Part shown: positions 1 to 5,518 of the stretch, in pieces | How the letters are laid out: the number at the start of each line of letters is the position of its first letter | Position numbering within the stretch: position 1 is the first letter of the stretch | DNA from: Moraxellaceae bacterium | GTDB lineage: Bacteria; Pseudomonadota; Gammaproteobacteria; Pseudomonadales; Moraxellaceae | Length of the DNA: 5,518 nt | Reading direction: 5' to 3' | Assembly (NCBI GenBank): GCA_030146505.1 | Contig: JASLCO010000121.1 | Coordinates: forward strand, 1 to 5,518 | Program-made: the position numbers and the translations under genes | Notes under the pieces: model-generated | Seen by the model: only the letters and a program-made list of their open reading frames with translations | Databases searched by the model: none | What the model was told of the DNA's origin: nothing

Positions 1-130
1 CGTAGACGCAAAAACCGATATTCAGAGGCTTGTCGAGCGCACCGGCAGGCGCTGCCAGCAGGGGCATGGCCGGCAGCAGCAGCGCCAGGCCAAGGGCACA
101 GGATTTCAGCAGGGATTTTCCATCATGCAT
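1..130 (-). CDS. Exported (periplasmic) protein, N-terminal part only
   Basis: The reading frame opens with ATG at 130-128 and stays open to the window edge, giving 43 codons; the rest of the gene lies outside. The protein begins MHDGKSLLKSC, followed by a Leu/Ala-rich hydrophobic core (about residues 12-27) and an Ala-Gly-Ala ending at residue 31. This is a classic Sec signal peptide, so the product should be exported. The mature part would begin LDKPLNIGFCVY. A GGGAAG ribosome binding site (139-144 on the plus strand) sits 8 bases upstream, which supports this start; the overlapping ATG at 126 hits a stop within seven codons. The early beta-strand-like 'PLNIGFCVY' resembles the start of periplasmic solute-binding proteins, perhaps the AdeT-like putative solute-binding family, but only about 12 mature residues are visible and that family guess is weak. 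The signal peptide is clear; the function is unknown. Confidence 0.75.
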   Translation of the reverse strand, partial: MHDGKSLLKSCALGLALLLPAMPLLAAPAGALDKPLNIGFCVY

Positions 131-270
131 TTTTATAACTTCCCATGGGTGGTGAATGGTAAGGCCGCAGGGCGGACAGGGCACCGATACTAACCGAGGC
201 CCCCTGCCCTGCATTGGCCGTCGGGACGGTTGGCCGGGAAAAGAGGGCGGCGCAGGGTATCCATGATACA

Positions 271-440
271 GCCCGCTTCCTCTCAGAACCTGTTCACGCT
301 CTCCTGGATTAGAGCCAGACAAGGCAAAAACGCCCGAGGAAGCGCAGTTTACGGATGGTAAATGAACATTCCGAGGGCGTTTTTAACGCCGTATGGCCGA
401 CAGCCAGGAGAGCGTGAACAGGTTCTCAGGGGAGCCGGGC
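271..440. repeat. Large nested palindrome, MITE- or REP-like element
   Basis: Bases 285-307 (starting AGAACCTGTTCACGCTCTCC) are a perfect 23-base inverted match to 404-426. The symmetry continues outward with mismatches: 278-280 pairs with 431-433, and GCCCG at 271-275 pairs with CGGGC at 436-440. It also continues inward: 314-320 pairs with 391-397 (6 of 7), AAAAACGCCC...GGAA at 326-341 pairs with 369-384 (14 of 16), and TTTA at 348-351 pairs with TAAA at 359-362 around a short loop. The whole element could fold as one hairpin of about 170 bases. It has no room for a transposase and no clear target-site duplication. The core, GC-rich stem arms flanked by A5 and T5, resembles a bidirectional intrinsic terminator. 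A non-autonomous mobile element or a REP-type repeat are both possible; I cannot name the family. Confidence 0.8.
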
Positions 441-450
441 CGCTGCACCC

Positions 451-503
451 TCATTCGTAGCTGCGCCGCATGATCCAACATTATTGTGCGAATGAATTCG
501 CAC
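451..503. repeat. REP-like palindromic sequence
   Basis: GTGCGAA at 486-492 pairs perfectly with TTCGCAC at 497-503 around a four-base loop. In addition TCATTCG at 451-457 is complementary to CGAATGA at 489-495, so two mutually exclusive foldings exist. Read on the minus strand, it starts GGTGCGAATTCATTCGCAC and ends in a GCTACGAATGA half-palindrome, the look of a repetitive extragenic palindrome pair with one partner shortened. Copy number cannot be judged from one window. It lies just 3' of the nested palindrome and upstream of the fadD terminator. Confidence 0.5.
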
Positions 504-542
504 CTACCAAGACGGCAGGCAAAGGCTTCCCGCCTGCCAAAG

Positions 543-568
543 AAAACGCCCCGATCACGGGGCGTTTT
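543..568 (-). terminator. Intrinsic terminator after fadD, probably bidirectional
   Basis: An 11-base-pair perfect stem (543-553 with 558-568) closes a four-base ATCA loop. The stem is AAAACGCCCCG/CGGGGCGTTTT. On the minus strand it starts 10 bases beyond the fadD stop codon and ends in a short T-run interrupted by C; on the plus strand the T-run is six long (565-570). It is well placed to end fadD transcription and could also stop transcription arriving from the left. Confidence 0.88.
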
Positions 569-577
569 TTCAGGCTC

Positions 578-1606
578 TTACTGGCCACGCAATTCGCGGC
601 GCAGGATCTTGCCGACATTGGTCTTGGGCAGGTCGGCGCGGAAGACAATGTGCTTGGGCACCTTGTAGCCGGTGAGGTTTTCGCGCAGGTGGTGCATGAG
701 GGCAGCCTCGGTCAGGGCCGGGTCTTTCTTCACCACGAAGAGCTTGACCACCTCTCCGGACTTTTCGTCCGGCACACCCACGGCAGCCGACTCGAGCACG
801 CCGGGATGCGTGGCGGCAACGTCTTCCACTTCATTGGGATACACGTTGAAGCCGGACACCAGGATCATGTCCTTCTTGCGGTCCACGATGCGGATATAGC
901 CATCAGGTGCAATCACGCCGATATCACCGGTCTTGAGCCAGCCGTCGGCATCAATGACTTCCGCCGTGGCCTCAGGGCGCTGCCAGTAGCCCTTCATCAC
1001 CTGCGGACCTTTCACGCAAAGCTCGCCGGCTTCGCCAATGGCCACCTCATTGCCATTGTCGTCAACCGCCTTCACCAGCGTATTGGGAACCGGCATGCCG
1101 ATGGTGCCGAGACGCACGGCCGACAGCGGATTCATGGTGGCCACCGGCGAGGTTTCGGTCATGCCGAAACCTTCGCAGATGCGCACGCCGGTGAGTTTTT
1201 CCCAGGCCTCGGCTACCGGCACCTGCATGGCCATGCCGCCGGCCACCACGCGCTTCACGCTGGAGAAATCCAGCTTGCGGAAATCCTCGTTGTGCATGAG
1301 CGCCACGAACAGCGTGTTGAGGCCGGCCATGCAGGTGAATTTCCACTGCTGCAGTTCCTTCACGAAGCCGGGGATGTCGCGCGGATTCGTGATGAGGATG
1401 GTGTGGCCACCCTGGTCCATCATGCCGAGGCAGCACACGGTGAAGGCAAAGATGTGATACAGCGGCAGCGGCGCGATCATGATCTCGCGCCCTGCCTCGA
1501 AATTCGTCAGTACGGCGCGCATCTGCAGCAGGTTGGCCACCAGATTGGCATGGGTGAGCATGGCGCCCTTGGCCACGCCGGTGGTGCCGCCGGTGTATTG
1601 CAGCAT
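578..1606 (-). CDS. fadD: FadD C-terminal piece (AMP-binding catalytic region)
   Basis: The frame from ATG 1606 encodes 342 residues ending ELRGQ-stop. It carries the ATP-binding P-loop YTGGTTGVAKGA (residues 4-15), the adenine-side motif GFGMTETSP (146-154), the TGD motif (226-228), the FACS-type stretch DGYIRIVDRKKDMILVSG (235-252), in which Arg243 would be the hinge/ribose-contacting residue, and the lid motif with catalytic Lys333 in GKILRREL. The initial ATG is an internal Met codon of the intact gene and has no good ribosome binding site, so independent translation is doubtful. If the frameshift is an assembly error, this is simply residues 211-552 of one protein. Confidence 0.72.
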   Translation of the reverse strand: MLQYTGGTTGVAKGAMLTHANLVANLLQMRAVLTNFEAGREIMIAPLPLYHIFAFTVCCLGMMDQGGHTILITNPRDIPGFVKELQQWKFTCMAGLNTLFVALMHNEDFRKLDFSSVKRVVAGGMAMQVPVAEAWEKLTGVRICEGFGMTETSPVATMNPLSAVRLGTIGMPVPNTLVKAVDDNGNEVAIGEAGELCVKGPQVMKGYWQRPEATAEVIDADGWLKTGDIGVIAPDGYIRIVDRKKDMILVSGFNVYPNEVEDVAATHPGVLESAAVGVPDEKSGEVVKLFVVKKDPALTEAALMHHLRENLTGYKVPKHIVFRADLPKTNVGKILRRELRGQ

Positions 1607-2235
1607 GCCACGTCATCCGCATTCGGGGTGACCTCCTTCACGGCATGACGCGCGCCGCGGCTCATCACGTCGGTGAAGGCCAGTGCGCCCGGCAGCTTGA
1701 AGGCCGGCACCATTTTCTTCACCTTCCTCACCACCAGATTGGTGATGAAGCGCTTGAGCGGTGGCAAGGCATCGCCCACCTGCGTGACGATGACGGTCTT
1801 GATGCCGGTTCTGGGCACCACCTTTTCCACCTTGTCGCCGAAGTTGGCCAGCACTACCAGCGCCTTGGCGCCGGAATCATTGAACTGGTGCTCCATCTCG
1901 CGCTCGGTATAGAGCGGGTTGGTGTTGACCACGATGAGGCCGGCGCGCATGGCACCGAAAACGGCAATCGGATACTGCAGCAGATTGGGCAACTGCACGG
2001 CAATGCGGTCGCCCGGCTTGAGGCCGGTTTCATTCTGCAGGTAAGCCGCGAAATCGGCAGAGAGCCTGTCCAGCTCGCTATAGGACAGGGTGCGGCCCAT
2101 ATTGCTGAAAGCGGGCAGCGCACCGTATTTCCGGCAGGCTTCGTGGAAGACATCAAGCACGGATTTGTAGGCGGCCGTGTCGATCTGGAACGGCACATCG
2201 GCCGGGTATTTGTCTTTCCAGAAATCAGCTTGCAT
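1507..2235 (-). CDS. fadD: FadD N-terminal piece (before the frameshift)
   Basis: From ATG 2235 the frame encodes about 209 residues that align with the N-terminal subdomain of long-chain acyl-CoA synthetases, ending at '...TPNADDVA'. After 1607 the frame continues to a stop at 1507 with about 33 unrelated residues rich in Cys, Pro and Trp ('CCNTPAAPPAWPRAPC'), typical of out-of-frame reading. An in-frame ATG at 2271 would add 12 residues (MPSQQDPHRSIS), but E. coli FadD starts at the position matching 2235 and the AGGAG site fits 2235. Alone this piece lacks the ATP-binding loop and the C-terminal lid, so it would not be an active enzyme. Confidence 0.7.
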   Translation of the reverse strand: MQADFWKDKYPADVPFQIDTAAYKSVLDVFHEACRKYGALPAFSNMGRTLSYSELDRLSADFAAYLQNETGLKPGDRIAVQLPNLLQYPIAVFGAMRAGLIVVNTNPLYTEREMEHQFNDSGAKALVVLANFGDKVEKVVPRTGIKTVIVTQVGDALPPLKRFITNLVVRKVKKMVPAFKLPGALAFTDVMSRGARHAVKEVTPNADDVACCNTPAAPPAWPRAPCSPMPIWWPTCCRCAPY

Positions 2236-2242
2236 GGAAATG

Positions 2243-2247
2243 CTCCT
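2243..2247 (-). promoter_or_regulatory. Ribosome binding site of fadD
   Basis: AGGAG on the minus strand, 7 bases before the ATG at 2235. It decides the start in favour of 2235 over the in-frame ATG at 2271. Confidence 0.8.
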
Positions 2248-2270
2248 GTGCGGGTCTTGTTGTGACGGCA

Positions 2271-2317
2271 TCTTTCAGGGCCGCTTGATACGGCCTGCAT
2301 TATCTGAATCTGAAAGA
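2271..2317. promoter_or_regulatory. Inverted repeat in the fadD leader with a -10-like box
   Basis: TCTTTCAG at 2271-2278 is perfectly complementary to CTGAAAGA at 2310-2317. Between them GGCCG (2279-2283) pairs with CGGCC (2291-2295), giving a two-part stem in the 5' region of fadD. A minus-strand GATAAT (2299-2304), five of six bases of the -10 consensus and about 64 bases before the start codon, lies inside the repeat; no matching -35 box is visible. The arrangement could be an operator overlapping a promoter or a leader RNA fold. It does not match the PsrA-type GAAAC...GTTTC operator. Confidence 0.35.
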
Positions 2318-2348
2318 AACCCTTCGGGAAGCCGGCGCGGACGCCGGC
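2312..2348 (-). terminator. Possible terminator after the M61 peptidase gene
   Basis: A perfect 7-base-pair GC stem (GCCGGCG 2331-2337 with CGCCGGC 2342-2348, loop CGGA) is followed on the minus strand by a small CCC-GAA-GGG hairpin and then TTTCTTTC. It lies about 70 bases beyond the peptidase stop. The T-run is interrupted and the GC stem is separated from it by the second hairpin, so efficiency is uncertain. Another stem, CCCGGA/TCCGGG (2368-2373 with 2379-2384), lies closer to the stop but has no T-run. Confidence 0.4.
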
Positions 2349-2418
2349 AGCATGGTGCGCGGAGACTCCCGGAGAAGTTCCGGGGGGAAAAGCTGCCGCC
2401 TGTTCCTGCCCCTTGCTT

Positions 2419-4233
2419 CTACAAACCCAGGATCCACTGCTCCGCGCGGTGCTGGCGGTCGGCATCGGCCGGCAGCGTCAGCACACAGGTATCGGCCGGC
2501 GCAGTACCCAGCACGACACGGAACTCCATCAGTTCATCGCGGCGGAAGGCATGCAGGTGCAGCGCCTCGCCCGGCGCATGACTGGCCACCAGTTTTTCCA
2601 GGCTGGCGCCATTCACGCGCAGGCCATTGGCCGCCACCACCACATCGCCTGCCGAAAGGCCGGCCTGCTGCGCGGGGCTGGCACTCAGCACCTGCTGCAG
2701 GCTGGCACCACCATCGGCACTGCCGAGCCTGGCACCCAGCCACGCACGGGGACGGCTGTCACCCGAGCCCGCCTTGCCTCCGGAATCGGCGGCATTGTCC
2801 GCAGCGCGCAAGGTCCAGTCCAATCCGCGAGTGACCAGCAATTCACGCAAGGGCAGCTCATCGCGGCCATAAAGAGCGTTCTGCCAGAAATCGGCAAGCG
2901 GATCGCCGCAAAGCAGGGTGGCGATGCGGGGAATGTCGGCATCCTCCACACCCACGCCGCGCTGGCCGTATTCCGTCCACAGATGCCGCATGAGGTCGTC
3001 CAGGGAAACGCGGTCACCGGTCTTTTCACGCATGAGCAGGTCCAGGCAGAGCGCCACCAGCGCGCCTTTGACGTAATAGCTCACGATGCTGTTGGGGGAG
3101 TTCTCATCCTGCCGGTAGTACTTGGTCCAGGCATCCTCGCTGGATTCAGTGACGCTCTGGCGGAAACGGCCCGGCACACGCAGATGCCGCGTGACCTGCT
3201 GCGCCAGCAACTCCAGATAGCTTTGCGTGGAGATGAGACCGGCCCGCACCAGCATGAGGTCGTCGTAATACGAGGTGATGCCCTCGAAGGCCCAGAGCTG
3301 CGGCGTCACGGTTTCCGTGCGCAGATCGTAGGGCATGAAAGCGGCCGGCTTGATGCGCTTGACGTTCCAGCTGTGGAAATACTCGTGGCTGCAGAGGCCG
3401 AGGAAAGTCTTGTAGCGGTCGCCGGGATGGGCTTCGGGTTCGCTGGCCTGCGGCAGGTCGTCACGCGAACAGAGCAAGGCGGTGGAAGCGCGATGCTCAA
3501 GGCCACCGTAGCCGCTGCCCACGGCCGTCACCAGAAAAACGTAGCGGTCGAAAGGCGCCGGCTCGCCGAACATTTTTATCTGCGCCGTGCAGATTTTTTC
3601 CAGATCGCGGCAAAGCCTGTCCATGTCGGCACGATGGCGGCCCGTGACGGCGATTTCATGCGATACGCCGCAGGCCGTGAACGTGGCATGGGTGAAGGTG
3701 CCCATCTCCACCGGATGATCGATCAGTTCGTCATAGTCGCGCGCCCGGAAACGGCCGAAGCCCAGGGGCGCGGTGCCCGGTGCCGCCGGCAGCGTGGTGG
3801 CCACGCTCCAGCCCGCAACGCCGGCCGGGCACTCGATGAGCACGTCCAAGGCATGCTGCTCCTGGCCATCAACCATGAGGAAGACCGAGGTGCCGTTGAA
3901 AAAACCGTGGGTCTGGTCCAGATGGGCGCCGCGCACCGACAGGTCCCAGGCATAGACTTCATAGCTCACCACCAGCGGCCCTTGCGTCACCGGTGCGCAG
4001 GCCCAGGCCGATTTGCCCGTCTTGCGCAGGGCAACGGGATTGCCGGCACCGTCGCGGGCGCGCAGGTCGGTGAGGTGGCGGGAAAAATCACGGATCATGT
4101 AGCTGCCCGGTATCCAATTCGGCAGACTGAGCTGCTGCCCGTCCGGCGCCGGCTTGGCGATGCTAAGTTCCACCTCGAAGATATGCGCTTCGGGACGACG
4201 TGAGCCGATACGGTATTCCACAGCAACACTCAT
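2419..4233 (-). CDS. M61 family metallopeptidase (glycyl aminopeptidase-like) with PDZ domain
   Basis: A 604-residue protein of peptidase family M61, zinc aminopeptidases related to the glycyl aminopeptidase of Sphingomonas. The N-terminal beta domain contains LPNWIPGSYMIRDFSRH (about residues 38-53), a hallmark of the family. The catalytic domain has GGLEHRAST (243-251), the zinc motif HEYFH (283-287) continuing SWNVKRIKP, the probable third zinc ligand Glu317 in WAFEGITSYYDD, and SYYVKGALV (385-393), whose Tyr is likely to assist catalysis. A Gly/Ser/Ala-rich linker (about 478-494) leads to a C-terminal PDZ domain (about 497-579: AWLGARLG, SPAQQAGLSAGDVVVAANG), which may bind peptide tails. 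There is no signal peptide, so it is probably cytoplasmic; the natural substrate is unknown. ATG 4233 is chosen over the in-frame TTG at 4251 because family proteins start near MSVAVEYRI and AGGAG lies 10 bases upstream. All zinc ligands are present and the gene looks intact. It faces away from the hydrolase gene and toward fadD. Confidence 0.93.
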   Translation of the reverse strand: MSVAVEYRIGSRRPEAHIFEVELSIAKPAPDGQQLSLPNWIPGSYMIRDFSRHLTDLRARDGAGNPVALRKTGKSAWACAPVTQGPLVVSYEVYAWDLSVRGAHLDQTHGFFNGTSVFLMVDGQEQHALDVLIECPAGVAGWSVATTLPAAPGTAPLGFGRFRARDYDELIDHPVEMGTFTHATFTACGVSHEIAVTGRHRADMDRLCRDLEKICTAQIKMFGEPAPFDRYVFLVTAVGSGYGGLEHRASTALLCSRDDLPQASEPEAHPGDRYKTFLGLCSHEYFHSWNVKRIKPAAFMPYDLRTETVTPQLWAFEGITSYYDDLMLVRAGLISTQSYLELLAQQVTRHLRVPGRFRQSVTESSEDAWTKYYRQDENSPNSIVSYYVKGALVALCLDLLMREKTGDRVSLDDLMRHLWTEYGQRGVGVEDADIPRIATLLCGDPLADFWQNALYGRDELPLRELLVTRGLDWTLRAADNAADSGGKAGSGDSRPRAWLGARLGSADGGASLQQVLSASPAQQAGLSAGDVVVAANGLRVNGASLEKLVASHAPGEALHLHAFRRDELMEFRVVLGTAPADTCVLTLPADADRQHRAEQWILGL

Positions 4234-4340
4234 GCGCTTGCAGCTCCTCAAAAGGAATCAGGTCAAAGACAGCCAGCCACATCCGTGACCGGCTCTGCCC
4301 GCCAAGGGGCAAAAGCAGTGAATCAGGGCGGTTTAGAATA
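4234..4340. promoter_or_regulatory. Divergent intergenic region between peptidase and hydrolase genes
   Basis: This 107-base spacer must carry the start signals for both outward-facing genes. The peptidase has AGGAG at 4244-4248 on the minus strand. The hydrolase has only a weak AGGG at 4325-4328, 12 bases before its ATG. A TGCCC/GGGCA stem (4296-4300 with 4307-4311) sits near the middle. A TAGAAT (4334-4339) looks like a -10 box but touches the hydrolase start and has no -35 partner. I could not identify promoters with confidence. Confidence 0.4.
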
Positions 4341-5303
4341 ATGAACAATCTTGTTACGGGCCATGCGATGAATGTTGCAGCAGCAGAAACCGGCCTTGAG
4401 TGGCTGAACGCCAGCGATGGCCACCGCATTCCGGTGCGGCACTGGCCGGTGGCCGGCGCGCGCGCCGTCATCCACATCTCCCACGGCATGGCCGAACATT
4501 CCGGCTGCTATGCAGACATCGCCCGGCGCCTCAACGCCGAAGGCTATGCCGTGGTGGCGCATGACCACCGCTGCCATGGCCTGGCCACGGCCACGCCCGG
4601 CGATGTGGGGCCGCAGCAGCACTGGGCCGGTGCCTGCCACGACATGGCCGTGGTCAATGCCGACATCCACCAGCGCCATCCCGGCCTGCCCGTCATCCTG
4701 CTGGGCCACAGCATGGGCTCCTTCCTGGCCCAGTACCTTGCCCAGCATTATCCCGAGCAGATCAACCTGCTGCTGCTGGAAGGCAGTTCTTTCGAGGCAC
4801 CGTGGTTCACAGCCATCGCTGGCCTCATCGGCGGGCTGGAAAGCTGGCGCCAGGGCGAAAACGGGCGCAGCCGGCTCATACACGCGCTTTCTTTCGGCGG
4901 TTTCAACAAGGCCTTCAGGAATGTGCGCACCGATTTCGACTGGCTCTCGCGCGATGAAGCCTTTGTCGACCGCTATGTGGCCGACCGTCTCTGTGGTTTC
5001 CAGATGGCCAATGGCTTCTGGCGCGATTTCGTGCGCGGCCTCAATGCGCTCTATCGGCCGTCCGCCATGAAAAAAATCCGCGCCGACCTCCCCGTCTACC
5101 TCTTCGCCGGCGACCAGGATCCGGTGGGCCACAAGGGCCGGGGCGTGGAAAAACTGGCACAGGCCTACCGCCACATCACCGGCAGTCGCGATGTCACCCT
5201 GCGCCTCTACCCCGGTGCCCGCCACGACATCCTGCATGAAAGCAATCAGGACGAAGTACTGACCGACCTGCTGGGCTGGATACGCCGGCACCTCCCCGCC
5301 TGA
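4341..5303 (+). CDS. Alpha/beta hydrolase, monoacylglycerol lipase/lysophospholipase type
   Basis: A 320-residue serine hydrolase of the Hydrolase_4 type, whose members cleave monoacylglycerols or lysophospholipids to free fatty acids. Visible features in order are the oxyanion-side motif ISHGMAEHSGCY (46-57), the HDHRCHG loop (74-80), the nucleophile elbow GHSMG with Ser124, a cap region (about 150-235), the acid strand PVYLFAGDQDPVG with probable catalytic Asp260, and the catalytic His295 in GARHDIL. The triad is complete and the length is normal for the family. There is no signal peptide, so it is probably cytoplasmic or loosely membrane-bound. ATG 4341 is preferred: upstream residues in the same frame look non-coding, although the ribosome binding site is weak; Met10 (4368) is an alternative start. 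The gene stands alone on the plus strand, divergent from the peptidase. Released fatty acids would be substrates for FadD, but any functional link is inference. Exact substrate specificity cannot be read from the sequence; a haloperoxidase-like or other esterase is possible. Confidence 0.9.
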   Translation: MNNLVTGHAMNVAAAETGLEWLNASDGHRIPVRHWPVAGARAVIHISHGMAEHSGCYADIARRLNAEGYAVVAHDHRCHGLATATPGDVGPQQHWAGACHDMAVVNADIHQRHPGLPVILLGHSMGSFLAQYLAQHYPEQINLLLLEGSSFEAPWFTAIAGLIGGLESWRQGENGRSRLIHALSFGGFNKAFRNVRTDFDWLSRDEAFVDRYVADRLCGFQMANGFWRDFVRGLNALYRPSAMKKIRADLPVYLFAGDQDPVGHKGRGVEKLAQAYRHITGSRDVTLRLYPGARHDILHESNQDEVLTDLLGWIRRHLPA

Positions 5304-5369
5304 AAACCTGCGCTGAAACCCTCTTCATCGCAGGAGGGGTTCCAGCCGCGATTTTTCCTCTTTCCGTAC

Positions 5370-5454
5370 CTTGCTTTGCAGGCCGGGCCTCAACCCGACA
5401 AGGGCCGTCAAATCAACGCTGCTGTCGGGCGGAAGCCCGGCCTGCATAGCAAGG
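5370..5454. repeat. Inverted REP pair (BIME-like) after the hydrolase gene
   Basis: Bases 5370-5401 and 5423-5454 are 32-base inverted arms with 28 of 32 pairs, around a 21-base spacer. Each arm carries a GCAGGCCGGGC...CCCGACA unit; the right one has its own GGGC-GGAA-GCCC mini-hairpin. This is the layout of paired REP units found between genes in many gamma- and betaproteobacteria. It lies 67 bases beyond the hydrolase stop, where such hairpins can protect mRNA 3' ends or terminate transcription. I saw no clear intrinsic terminator between the stop and the repeat, only a weak CCTGCG/CGCAGG stem (5307-5312 with 5329-5334) without a T-run. Confidence 0.78.
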
Positions 5455-5518
5455 CCCGGGGCGCAAAAACGCGCCACATCCTGTCCGACCACCCGCCCCA
5501 TACCCGCCAGGGCATCTG

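Larger units (their letters stand above)
131..577. other. Gene-free intergenic region with repeats
   Basis: No believable gene lies between the exported-protein start and the end of fadD. Bases 131-270 hold the 5' region of the leftward gene; I found no convincing -35/-10 pair there, only a small CCGT/ACGG stem at 218-229. Bases 271-440 are a nested palindrome and about 451-503 a REP-like hairpin (separate entries). A GGCAGGC/GCCTGCC stem (514-520 with 532-538, 11-base loop) comes just before the intrinsic terminator at 543-568. The several consecutive palindromes between two leftward genes mark this as a repeat-accepting spacer. Confidence 0.7.
578..2235 (-). pseudogene. fadD: Long-chain fatty-acid--CoA ligase (FadD), frameshifted
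   Basis: FadD activates long-chain fatty acids to acyl-CoA through an acyl-AMP intermediate, at the inner face of the membrane, feeding beta-oxidation or lipid synthesis. Two overlapping minus-strand frames together give a protein collinear with E. coli FadD from start to end: N-terminal 'KYPADVPFQID', 'PNLLQYP', 'NPLYTEREMEHQ', then 'YTGGTTGVAKGA', 'GFGMTETSP', 'LKTGDIG', 'VDRKKDMILVSGFNVYPNE' and 'GKILRREL'. The frames join at 1606/1607, where GTG-GC is followed directly by ATG-CTG: one base of an Ala codon appears to be missing. Restoring it gives 552 residues, against about 561 for E. coli FadD. No other defect is visible and all catalytic motifs are intact, so this is a very recent mutation or a sequencing error. 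The ATG at 2235 is preceded by AGGAG at 7 bases. A strong terminator follows the TAA. Family identity is near certain; whether the gene is truly broken is open. Confidence 0.88.

Noticed and set aside
271..440. Insertion sequence or CRISPR repeat
   Set aside because: There is no transposase frame inside, no regular spacer pattern, and no clear target-site duplication; only a single palindromic unit is present.
1600..1614. Programmed ribosomal frameshift in fadD
   Set aside because: There is no slippery heptamer or homopolymer at the junction, and intact FadD proteins are made from a single frame.
470..1648. Long plus-strand open frame (392 codons) opposite fadD
   Set aside because: It is antisense to the FadD frames, is His/Gly/Ala-rich with no recognisable domain, and starts inside the REP-like region. 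High GC content leaves the opposite strand open.
2413..4203. Very long plus-strand open frame (596 codons) opposite the M61 peptidase
   Set aside because: It shadows almost exactly the peptidase, whose zinc motif, family hallmarks and PDZ domain are all on the minus strand. The antisense translation shows no known motif.
4234..4251. Upstream TTG start of the M61 peptidase at 4251
   Set aside because: It would add six residues (MRSCKR) not expected in the family and would place the AGGAG site inside the coding sequence.
4261..4266. TTGACC on the minus strand as a -35 box for the peptidase
   Set aside because: It is only 27 bases from the start codon, so its -10 box would fall on the ribosome binding site; no -10 match is present there.
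4323..5291. 322-codon minus-strand open frame opposite the hydrolase
   Set aside because: The plus-strand frame has a full Ser-Asp-His triad and a family-typical length; the opposite frame is a GC-driven shadow.

Overview
The window looks like chromosomal DNA from a GC-rich proteobacterium, most likely a beta- or gammaproteobacterium. The basis is the E. coli-like FadD sequence, the AGGAG ribosome binding sites, intrinsic terminators, and gene-free gaps filled with REP-like palindromes. The species cannot be named from the sequence alone. There is no CRISPR array, tRNA, rRNA or transposase gene.

Layout, left to right: (1) the first 43 codons of a minus-strand exported protein, cut by the window edge (1-130); (2) a 447-base gene-free stretch holding a large nested palindrome (271-440), a REP-like hairpin (about 451-503) and a strong intrinsic terminator (543-568); (3) a minus-strand long-chain acyl-CoA synthetase gene of the FadD type (578-2235), broken by the apparent loss of one base at 1606/1607, so it reads as two overlapping pieces; (4) a 183-base gap with a hairpin pair, a weak -10-like box and an inverted repeat in the fadD leader; (5) a minus-strand M61-family zinc aminopeptidase with a C-terminal PDZ domain (2419-4233); (6) a 107-base divergent intergenic region; (7) a plus-strand alpha/beta hydrolase of the monoacylglycerol lipase/lysophospholipase type (4341-5303); (8) a gene-poor right end with an 85-base REP-pair-like inverted repeat (5370-5454).

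Functionally, the hydrolase could release fatty acids from monoacylglycerols or lysophospholipids, and FadD would activate them to acyl-CoA for beta-oxidation or lipid synthesis. That link is inference, since the two genes are on opposite strands and separated by the peptidase. The peptidase and fadD point the same way, but a possible terminator and a separate leader lie between them, so a shared transcript is not required.

The protein genes are ordinary housekeeping families and I see no convincing new biological system. The items most worth a second look are the frameshift exactly at the edge of the FadD ATP-binding motif, the nested palindrome at 271-440, and the inverted REP pair at the right end.
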